Of a stretch of DNA of 64,000 nucleotides, positions 55,701-64,000 are shown piece by piece. The first letter of the stretch is position 1. Every line of letters starts with the position of its first letter. The stretch covers positions 9,114,001-9,178,000 of the forward strand of contig JBHGNT010000021.1 of the NCBI GenBank assembly GCA_043228905.1, given 5' to 3'. The notes beneath the pieces are model-generated. The model did not search any database and was not told where the DNA came from. It saw only the letters and a program-made list of their open reading frames with translations. The position numbers and the translations under genes are program-made. The stretch is from Azolla caroliniana. Lineage: Eukaryota > Polypodiophyta.

Positions 55701-57435
55701 CTAGCTCTTGTCCGAGTCGGTTTCTCCCGATTTGTCTTTCAGTTCCACGCCCTTCACCACATCGGACCATGTCCGAGTCTTGGCCATCTTCTTCTGGTCG
55801 GTTCTGTTCTTCTTAACTCTACCGCTGCTGCCGCTTGTTCCGACATGTTCGGATGTGTCAACTTCCTTTGTTGACTCGGCTCCTTCCTTCTTCTTGTCTC
55901 CCCCTTTGTCGGTTCTTCCCTTATCGGCGCAATCGACTATTTCTTTGCCTTTGCCTGTTTTGGTGTCTTTGCCCGTTCTCCCCCTCAAGTGTGGCACGTC
56001 GAGATGATAAACACCAAGCATTTCGGTGAAGTGCTGCAACTTGTCCGATCTAAGCGGTTTGGTGAAGATGTTGGCAACTTGCCGACCCGTATGAACATAC
56101 CGAAGTTTGACTTCACCGCTCAGGACACGCTCACGCACGAAGTGGTAGTGCACTTCTATGTGCTTTGTGCAAGCATGGAATACGGGGTTCTTGACGAGTT
56201 GCATACTGCTTATGTTGTCGTAGTAGATCAGGATCAGGGTCGACACCTTGATTTGTAGGTCTTGTAGTAGTCGTCGAAGCCAAATGGCTTCACAGGTAGC
56301 AACGGTAGCGCCCCGGTATTCAGCCTCAGTGCTCAAAAGGGCCACTGTTGGCTGCTTTTTGCTGCTCCACGTAACAACCGCTCTACCAAGGGAAAACATA
56401 TAGCCGGAGGTGGACCGGCGATCCGATGCATCGCCGGCCTAGTCGGCATCGGTGTAGCCGACTAGCTCTTTGGTTATACCATGCTAGTATAACAATCCTT
56501 GGTCCTTAGTGCTACTCACATATCGCAAAATTTGATGCGCACACAAACGGTGCTCCACGGTCGGCTTCTGCATATATTGGTTGATCACGCCAACTGGATA
56601 ACTCATGTCGAGTCGGGTGATTGTTAAATATATAAGGCTTCTGACGATTTGTTGGAACCGCTTCTCATCGTAGGCCGGTCCAGAGTCGGGATGGAGCTTC
56701 TGATTCTGGTCCAGGGGTGTGGAGATCAGTCGGCATTCTGTCATGCCAAACTTGTACAACATATTCAACACATAGTGTCGTTGTGAGAGCAGTATGCCGT
56801 CGGGGGTTCGGATCACCTCGATCCCAAGGAAACAGTGAAGGTCCCCCATGTCCTTCATCTCAAATGCGTCTGACAACTCGGACTTGACTCGGTTGACTTC
56901 ATCGAGTCTGGGTCCGGTGATGACTAGATCATCAACATACAACAAGATGCAAACCGGAACGTCCGGACCTTGCCGGATGAACAACGAAGAGTCGGATTTG
57001 GAAGCCGCAAACCCCATCTTATGCAACCGGTGCGTGATCTTCATATTCCAAGCTCGGTGGGGTTCCTTCAGGCCATAGATTGACTTCTTCAGCCGGCATA
57101 CCGCTGACTTGTTCATCTTTGTCTGGAAACCGGGAGGTTGGGTCATAAAGACCTCTTCTTCAAGATCGCCTTGAAGAAATGCATTCTTGATGTCCATCTG
57201 GTGAAGATGCCACCCTCTTGCTGCAACAATTGCCAGTACCACCCGAACCGTCATCATCTTCGCTACCGGAGTGAAGGTCTCGTCGTAGTCGATTCCGTGG
57301 GTCTGCGCATATCCCTTCGCCACTAACCGGGCCTTGTACCGGTTAACCGAACCGTCGGCATTGTACTTTACCTTGTACACCTACTTACATCCGATCGGTT
57401 TACAGTGTTGGTGAGCATCAACGAGGTCCCACGGG
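55701..57435 (-). pseudogene. Copia-A2 RT, RNase H and C-terminal tail
   Basis: The RT reads from VYKVKYNADGSVNRYKARLV through MDIKNAFLQGDL (near 57190) and catalytic YVDD near 56935 to SSTKDQGLLY. A stop follows at 56484, then RNase H (SKKQPTVALLSTEAEYRGA) and NIFTKPL (near 56060). A charged tail of about 95 codons after HLRGRTG ends at 55701. Only two stops (about 57381 and 56484) break it. It is about 70 percent like Copia-A1 by eye and useful for judging that copy's stops. Confidence 0.85.
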
Positions 57436-58490
57436 GCTTGCTTGACCAGCCGAATGAACCCTGCTTCCAACAGTTTGTCAATTTCCTCTTTTACACAAGC
57501 CGCGTAATTTGGGTTCATTCGGTAGCGTCACTACTGCACAGGTTTCGCGTCGATGGACAAGTTGATCTTGTGCTGATAAAATTCCAGATCCAACCCTTTC
57601 ATGTCCTCATGTGCCCATGCGAAAACATCCCTATATTCCCGGAGCAGTTCTGCTATTGTTGTCTTCTCACCCGAGGTCAGATCCCTAGCAATTGAGAGTA
57701 GTTGTGGTACCTCTATCGTTCTAATGTTGACTTCTTCTAATGTAGAAGCGGTGAAGCAACGCGAGATTTCCATTTCTTTTTTGAACGCTTCTCGCACCCT
57801 ACTTAACTCTATTATCAACTCAGAATCATACTCATACTCCTGCTCTTGAAGCGTAATGGTTGGGGTGTACTCCGCCGCGATTTCCAATACGTCAAGTTCG
57901 AATAATGGCACAATCCGCGGGTTTTCATCGAGGTATGCCTCAAGCTCAGTATCATCCAATCCTTCCAGCATATTAATATCTTCGGCATATAATGGCGTGA
58001 TGCCCTTGGTTGGTGCTGCCGTCTCCTGTGTAGAGACACGGACTTTGTTGCAGCTTCGTCAGAAGTTGATACAGTTATGCCGCCAATTCTGTTTGATGTT
58101 GGCAGAGTGTAACCATGGTCTGTCCAGTAGAATTGGATACGCCCCCAGAGCATCTAATGCGAGTACCACGACAGAGATGTTAAGGTGATGGCCTCCGACG
58201 ACAATTCCTAATTTCCGAATTAACTTGAGGGGCCTGATGGAACGGGTGTCCGCCATACGGAGCCAGAAAGGGCATGCTTCCAAATATGTAATGCCCCGTC
58301 GAGTACACGTGTTTGTACTAATGACGTTTACGCTAGAGCCCCCATCGACGATGCATCCCGGTATTTCTTGGCCCTTCAGTACTAATTTAATGGCCGGGTT
58401 ATGGTGATCTACTACTACCGAGCCGGTACTAGACTCCGCGAAATTGGCCAAGACATCTAATCTGGTTGTGCCTCGTAAACGATTCTCCAC
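57436..58490 (-). pseudogene. G1b protease and start of RT
   Basis: The protease is read at about 58490-58059 (IPGCIVDGGSSVNVIS, with DGGSS where D(S/T)G is usual; later YPILLDRPWLH). A linker (57971-57534) holds VREYRD-type RT lead-in (LLREYRDVFAWAHEDM). Two adjacent stops at 57528-57533 replace what looks like Gln-Arg. The RT start MNPNYAACVKEEIDKLLEAG and FIRLVKQA follows, then copia sequence. Confidence 0.78.
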
Positions 58491-58799
58491 TACCTGTCAG
58501 AATTGTGGAACCAAACGGAGGAGCTTATCCATGGGCAACATTATTTGACAGTCTGCCAATGCTTGCGATATGGGGTCTGGTGCTAATGTGTTTTCGTCCT
58601 TCTGTAAGCAGGCGTTCGCTGGTTCTAGTTTGATACGCTTCACATTCACCGCATTTGCTTTTTCCACCCAAGCATGGGCTTCTTTGCGTATCTCATCTTG
58701 TTCTACCCATTCTGTGTTTTTCACCTATTGCCGTGTTGTGACTTGTTGGATTTCTACCGTGATTGTACTGATGGCTGGTTCCTTACCTTTGTGACACGG

Positions 58800-60063
58800 A
58801 CACTACGTCGCGTAATGCCCGGGCTACTGGCACACAAAACAATGTATGCTTGACTCACCTCGGTGGTGTATTGGTTTCTACCGGTACGGCTTGCTCTTCC
58901 CGAGGTTTTTGAATTCGCCTGTTGTTCCGGGGTTGTGTACAATATTCTTATCGCGGCGCTAGGCGTTCTTCATCTTTAGAACTCTCCTCATAACGACATT
59001 GGTCCCTGGACGAGATCCGTTGAATCTTCCACGATTGTTGGTGGGTTGTTGATCGTCGTAGCAACACCCCTCCTGATTGTAACGGTTGGTATTTCGGTAC
59101 TCTTCCTCTTCCTGCTCTTCTTTGTCGGAATACGGGTTGTTGTTACGGTGGTGACGGTATTGGCATTCCGTTCTTGGATTTCAGTCTGTATACTAGGGAC
59201 GCTCCTCATGCTGGCCTTGGTAATTCTTGCAAAATTTCCGTTGTGGCTTCATACGGCGTACTACCGATATGTGCCTATTCAACATATTGTACTCACATTG
59301 CTCCATTGTGTGTGCTCGTGAATGGCAAATGGGGCAATGTATTGTCATATGACATTCTACCGTGGTTTAAATAGATTGTGCACTGAATGGCCTGTCGGAA
59401 TCGTTGTTCCTCTTCTCGGGGCAACACTTGCCGTAGCGATGCCATGGACAGTCCTTCATCTTCCTCCTCTAACTCAAGCTGTAATGCTCGCTCGATGACC
59501 ATATCTGACGTCTCCCCTTTCACACTGTGCGTGTTCAGCGTGGTCCAGATAGGCCGTCTTAGAGTTGCCAAAAACATTTCCTTGGCCTCTTCATCTGTTG
59601 GGGCCCGTGTAAGGTTCCGTCGTAGACTCTAGAAACACATAGTGAAATCTGCTACGAATTCTGTGGGAAGTTGCTTGATGGTATAGAACTACCCGATTAT
59701 TTCACGTTGTGGCACCCTCCGATGAAAAAATCACAAGAACACCGATTGCAATTGGTTGAAGCTTGTGATTGCTGCCAAATCTATCTAGGAATGCCAGCAC
59801 GAAGCCCGACCGTCCAAAGTTAACCCGAACTTGGCGATCTTCAAAGCGTGAGCTTCCGCGTCTGGAAATTGTTGTGTGATGTGATTAGCATTCCAAACAT
59901 TGAGGAATGACTGTATGTGGCTTGCAACATTGGTTTCTCCATTAAAGCGGGGGTATGAGAAAGCCATTCCAGTTGCGATGGTGACTGTCAACCAACGAAG
60001 GTTACTAACCCCGCGGTGTGGGCTACTGTGGTGTTTCTTCACACTACTTTGGTCATGTGGCAA
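58800..60063 (-). pseudogene. G1b gag
   Basis: The minus strand starts near 60063 and shows a retrotransposon Gag domain in one frame with scattered stops (FNGETNVASHIQSFL, AKFGLTLDGRASCW, then EEAKEMFLATLRRPI near 59560) to 59293. Degraded, probably nucleic-acid-binding sequence rich in Arg, Lys and Thr extends to about 58988. The bases 60064-60304 are the leader after the 5' LTR, with no coding sense. Confidence 0.72.
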
Positions 60064-60304
60064 TCAGACTTCGTGATCGAAGCCGCTATGTTCAGTGAGC
60101 GTGCAGTCTACCATGTACTCCTGAAAAGAGGAGATGTGGTCGTTGAGGCGGGGTTTCCGCGTAGCGCATTCTTCTGTCTGTTTGGTGATGGATCTAGTTA
60201 GTGGTTGATATTGTCACGTAGGTTTTCTGATACGTCGGCAACTAGACATCCATTCCTTGCTTGCTCGGCTGCGAGGATTCACAGACCACCAAGTGTGCCA
60301 AAAG

Positions 60305-60420
60305 TGTTACTGGTTGGGAACATGTGCCACTCTCAGTCCTTCGGGGTAGCTTACAAGGTGATCGTGGTGCAAGGAAATAGAGATGCGTAGTGGGGGATTA
60401 GTAGGGCGTAAGGAGGAGAC
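60305..60420 (-). repeat. G1b 5' LTR, last 116 bp
   Basis: It matches the tail of the 3' LTR (52036-52155), with the shared block TCCTTCGGGGTAGCTTACAA. It is interrupted at 60421 by Copia-B2. Confidence 0.75.
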
Positions 60421-60936
60421 TGTTGGGAAATCGGTCTCTCCGGATGGGATCTGGTGATGAATAAAGAGGACCTGGTGAGAACCGGAAGAGATCCGGAAAT
60501 CGGAGGATACCCGGTGAGAACCGAAAGAGAAGACATATCTGTAAATATGTTTTGAGTAAGCCTATTGAGGCTATATTTGTAAATAGCCCTAAGTTCATAT
60601 AAGTATAAATATGACTTAGGGAAATCACTTTGAAGTGTGTTGTTATTGTTGTTGTAACTGTTGTACAGTGAGAGCGATAGAGAGGGAGAGAGAGATACAG
60701 AGCGATACTCTATTGTAACTGCCGCCTAGCGAAGAAACCGAGCGATACTCTGATTGTGCCCCTTCTCTTCATAGTGATAGTTCGGAGTCTATGGGCTCCC
60801 GTGGTTTTTCCATATTAGGGTTTTCCACGTAAACATCTTGTGTTCACTCTTTAGTTCCCATTTCTGTGTTCTCCATTCTCATTGAAGTGTTCAAGACTTG
60901 GTTGTGGCCGAACAATATTCTGCGTTTTTCTGAACA
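60421..60936 (+). repeat. Copia-B2 5' LTR (516 bp)
   Basis: It begins TGTTGGGAAATC and ends TTTCTGAACA. The TATA box TATAAATATGACTTAGGG near 60605 is the same as in Copia-B1. The GC-rich tandem array of Copia-B1 is represented by only a few diverged CCGGA/CCGGTGAGAACCG units. Confidence 0.85.
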
Positions 60937-60939
60937 AAC

Positions 60940-60951
60940 TGGTATAAGAGC
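60940..60951 (+). promoter_or_regulatory. Copia-B2 primer-binding site, mutated
   Basis: TGGTATAAGAGC is the initiator tRNA-Met site with one C-to-A change, three bases after the LTR. Confidence 0.85.
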
Positions 60952-60965
60952 GAACAACACAGGAA

Positions 60966-63900
60966 ATGGAAGAATCATTTAGCGGCATGTTCAAGCTCAC
61001 CGGCTCCAACTACTCAGTGTGGAAGTCGAAGATGAGGGATATGCTGGTGGTTAAAGATCTTTGGTTGCCGATTCAGTTTGAGGAGAAGAGACCGGATAAG
61101 ATCAACGCCATAGTGTGGGAGGTGATGCACATGAAGATGACGACATACACCCGGTCCTTCATCGACATGATCCTATACAACAACTTCAATGAAGAGAGCA
61201 AGGTTCATGAACTCTGGGAGAAGATCAACATCATGTTCCAAAGCAAGAGTGCCATTAATCGGGTATCGGTATTTCGGAAGCTAGTGAGACTTCGGTACCA
61301 GGACGGCTCCAGTATGGCGGAGCACATGAATGCCTTCTAGGGGCTAATACACCAAGCAACCTCGCTGGAAGTACCTCTCGCCAATGAGGTACTCGCATTG
61401 CTCCTGCTCGATTCCCTCCCTGACAGCTCGAAGACGTTAGTTGTCATGTTGGGCAATGCCAGGCTGGAAGGAAAACAACTTTCCCTAACAAGAGTCAAGT
61501 CAAGCTTGCTAGATGAGGAGGCGCGTTGGAAAGACAAGGAGGTGATCTTCGATGCCAAAGCCCTCCTTACTGAATCGGAATGCGGAAGACAAAGGAATCG
61601 GAGACCCCAACACCGGCAAAAGTCGGGGAGACGGTCAAAGTCAAGGGGGAGGCCCACTTGCTTCTATTGCGGCAAGCCGGGGCACTTCCAGAAGAACTGT
61701 CGGCATTTCCGGAAAGACAAGGGAACCGACAGTACCGATTCGAAGAAGTCACCGGACCGAAACGGTCCGGATCGGCGAGGCCCGGAGTGAAAGGGAACGA
61801 CGGAGATCGTAGCAAGTGAAGAGGAACTAATGCTCATCATCGAGGAGAGTGAGTTGAACCTTGTTGGCGATGAGACAACGTGGGTTGTCGATTCCGGAGC
61901 GTCGTTCCACCTTAACCCAGATCGGAAATGCTTCTTATCCTACATAGCCGGTGAGCACGGTTGTGTCCGTATAGGGAATGAAGGTACATGCCGAATTATT
62001 GGCATAGGAGACATGTGTTTGACGACTACAACCGGATGCAAGTTGTTGCTGAAGGATGTTCGACATGTTTCGGAGGTTCGACCGAACCTTATATCATCTG
62101 GTCGGCTAGATGATGAAGGCTACACGTGTAGCATCTGGAACGGAGTCATGAAGTTCAGCAAGGGGAGTCTAATAGTGGCTCGGGCCCAGAAAGTCAACAC
62201 ATTGTGCCTGATGAACACTCGATTATGCCGGGAAGAAGAAGTGAACCTGGCTTCCGACATTGCCGGTGAGCTGTGGCACAAAAGATTGTGTCAAATAAGT
62301 GAGAAGGGGATGAAGAGGCTTACCGAAGACAACCTCATTCCGGTGAAGGACATGCAATTTGAAAAGTGCACCGATTGCTTGGCCAACAAGCAAAACTGAA
62401 CCTCCTTGTTGAGAAATCAAGCTCAACTTAGTTTTGTTAGTTAGTCAACCATGTAACTTCGTAGTTACCAAGATAGAATCTAGTTAGAAGTGTTGACTAT
62501 AACGACTTAAATAGGACCTTGTACTTTTAAGTAGGATATTCTAGATCCTCCACTCCCAAGGTCATTTAATATAGGACTTACATGGTTGTACCTATATTCT
62601 CCTCATACATGTGCACCCTTGCACATGAGATCTATATATACCTCATTGATGGTATTTTTGTATTTGATGATGTTTTATAATATACACTCTAGTTTACTCA
62701 TCCCCCATCTTGTGTTGTTCATAAGTGTATTTCTCCTCTCTCTCTTCCTCTCACACACATACACACACATATCACATAATCTTCCGCACTTAACTTAATC
62801 ACATAATTAGGTACGAATTAACCCTTAATTCTTACCTAATTCTTAACACTCCTTCCAGTCAAGACCACTGATGAGACAGAATGCACCACTAGAGCTGGTG
62901 AATACCGATGTGTGACAAGTGGACACGAAGTCACATGCCGGATCGCAGTACTTCGTGACGTTCATAGATGACCACAGTCGGAAGCTGTGGGTCTCGCCGT
63001 TGAAGAGGAAGGATTAGGTGTTATCTGTCTTCAAGGAGCTCCACGCGAGAGTGGAAAGAGAAATCGGCCAGAAGCTAAAGGCGGTTCGAGCAGATAATGG
63101 AGGAGAATACAGAGGGTAGTTCAAGGAGTATTGCCGGTCGAAGGGAATCGGCTCGAATTCACTGTGCCGAAGACGCTGGAACTAAACGGGTTGGCCGAAA
63201 GGATGAACCGGACCATAATGGAGAGAGTTCGGAGCATGCTAGCACATGCAAAGTTACCCAAGATGTTTAGGGCTGAGGCGCTGATGACGGCGACCTACGT
63301 GATAAACAGATAAACCTTAGTACCCTTGGGAGGAGACTCACCTCAAAAAGTATGGACCGGTAAAGATGTGTCTTACCGGCATGTGAAGGTGTTCAGGTGT
63401 CTCACATGCGTGCATGTGGCGAAGGACAAGAGAGCAAAGCTGGATCTGAAGTCTGGGCCATGCATATTCCTTGGATACGGCGATGATGAGTTCGGTTACC
63501 GGGTGTGGGATTTGGTCGACAAGAAGGTGTTTCGGAGTCGGGACATAGTCTTCATGGAAGACAGGACCATTGCTGACTGGGAGTCAGAGAAGAAGATGAT
63601 GAACTCCAGATCATCCAATGAAAACCGGCTTGAGGACACAAGGATATACCCGGTTTAAAACCGGATGTTAGCTGGTAATCGGATGACACTTGACGAACCG
63701 ACTGGATACGGACTGGAAGCTAAACCAACCGAAGAAGAAGAAGAAGGAGAAAGCATCGGAATTGGACAAGATCCCGAATCGGATTCAGATTCGGAGTAGA
63801 CGGAGGAATCGGTAGTCAGAAGCCAAGGACGGAGATATCCTCTCCAAGAGAGAAGAGCCCCCCGGAGATTTCCGGATGTAGAGCATGTGTTGCTAATCGA

Positions 63901-64000
63901 TGAGGAGGAGCCGGAAAGCTTCGAAGAAGAAAAGAGAGACACCCACAGCCACAAGCGGTTGAGTGCCATGCAGGATGAGATGGATTCCCTATATCAAAAC
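60966..64000 (+). pseudogene. Copia-B2 Gag-Pol polyprotein, broken
   Basis: The start is ATG at 60966 (MEESFSGMFKLTGSNYSVWK). Gag, zinc knuckle CFYCGKPGHFQKNC (near 61660), protease VDSGASFHLNP (near 61890), integrase zinc region to 62399, then after the solo LTR the integrase core (FIDDHSRKLW near 62960; ADNGGEYRG near 63095; KTLELNGLAERMN near 63170), the C-terminal region and the RT start align with Copia-B1. Stops are at 61338, 61788, 62397, about 62915, 63015, 63118, about 63311, 63656 and 63797. The frame is otherwise largely kept, so decay is mainly by substitution. Confidence 0.88.
62407..62848 (+). repeat. Solo LTR (442 bp) in Copia-B2
   Basis: It starts TGTTGAGAAATC, ends ATTCTTAACA, and is flanked by a perfect 5-bp duplication CTCCT (62402-62406 and 62849-62853). 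The integrase frame of Copia-B2 resumes after it. A TATATATACC box lies near 62630. Its internal element is not represented elsewhere in the window. Confidence 0.92.

Larger units (their letters stand above)
55129..57435 (-). mobile_element. Copia-A2: 5'-deleted copia inside G1b
   Basis: Only the RT, RNase H, C-terminal tail, purine tract (about 55353-55375) and 3' LTR remain. The right edge (57435) joins in frame to G1b RT, while the left edge is an ordinary LTR end within the G1b integrase. Everything from the G1b RT core to the Copia-A2 RT start, including the copia 5' LTR, gag and integrase, was lost. Confidence 0.82.
52036..60420 (-). mobile_element. G1b: Ty3/gypsy element with extra ORF, minus strand
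   Basis: Second copy of the G1 family. On the minus strand the order is 5' LTR remnant (60420-60305), gag, protease, RT start, then a nested and deleted Copia-A2 (57435-55129), integrase end, extra ORF, 3' LTR (52503-52036). Copia-B2 interrupts the 5' LTR at 60421. The middle of pol (RT palm to integrase core) is gone. Confidence 0.82.
60421..64000 (+). mobile_element. Copia-B2: degraded relative of Copia-B1, 3' end outside window
   Basis: It has a 5' LTR, a primer-binding site, gag, protease, integrase and the RT start, reaching the window edge in MQDEMDSLYQN. It is homologous to Copia-B1 throughout but has many stops and a solo LTR at 62407-62848. It is inserted in the G1b 5' LTR; the left flank is GAGAC. 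Confidence 0.9.

Overview
The window reads as nuclear DNA of a land plant, most likely an angiosperm. The evidence is an eleven-exon GT-AG spliced family 1 glycosidase gene, Ty1/copia and Ty3/gypsy LTR retrotransposons with plant-type primer-binding sites, and AT-rich intergenic DNA. I cannot name the species. Roughly 85 percent of the window is nested retrotransposon; the glycosidase at 44.5-48.3 kb is the only convincing host gene.

Layout. 1-4459: 3' part of a decayed copia element (Copia-A1), inserted in a gypsy element (G1a, 4460-9530) that carries an extra coiled-coil ORF after pol. 9531-33826: an old minus-strand gypsy element (G2b) broken by five insertions: a 354 bp solo LTR (10483-10836); a plus-strand relative G2a (11260-21872), which itself holds a gag-only non-autonomous element, TR-GAG (16506-20122); an intact young copia, Copia-B1 (22158-27612); and a related solo LTR (28636-29411). 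33827-36.9 kb: LTR debris, another solo LTR (34459-35378) and a fragment of a glycosidase exon. 37013-44184: a third gypsy type (G3, chromovirus-like) with a solo LTR in its gag. 44.5-48.3 kb: the glycosidase gene, minus strand. 48.3-51.7 kb: unassigned DNA. 51747-60420: copia fragment interrupted by G1b (minus), which contains a truncated Copia-A2. 60421-64000: Copia-B2, running off the window and holding a 442 bp solo LTR.

How the parts relate. G2a, G2b, TR-GAG and three solo LTRs form one group: LTR ends TGTC...GACA, a shared primer-binding site that matches my recollection of the plant tRNA-Trp 3' end, related Gag, and 4-bp target duplications of the form (A/C)CGT. TR-GAG has Gag but no pol, so an element like G2 is its likely helper. 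Copia-B1 is the only element here with a full-length uninterrupted polyprotein, near-identical LTRs and a perfect 5-bp target duplication. The other elements are broken, and many of their stops look like CAG-to-TAG or CGA-to-TGA, as expected from deamination of methylated cytosine.

Most unusual points: the 4-bp CG-centred target duplications; TR-GAG LTRs with covarying hairpins and antisense tRNA-like A/B boxes; the shared extra ORF of the G1 gypsy family; an in-frame gypsy/copia reverse-transcriptase junction near 57435; and a glycosidase with intact structure but without its catalytic nucleophile and several glucose-binding residues. All alignments were done by eye.
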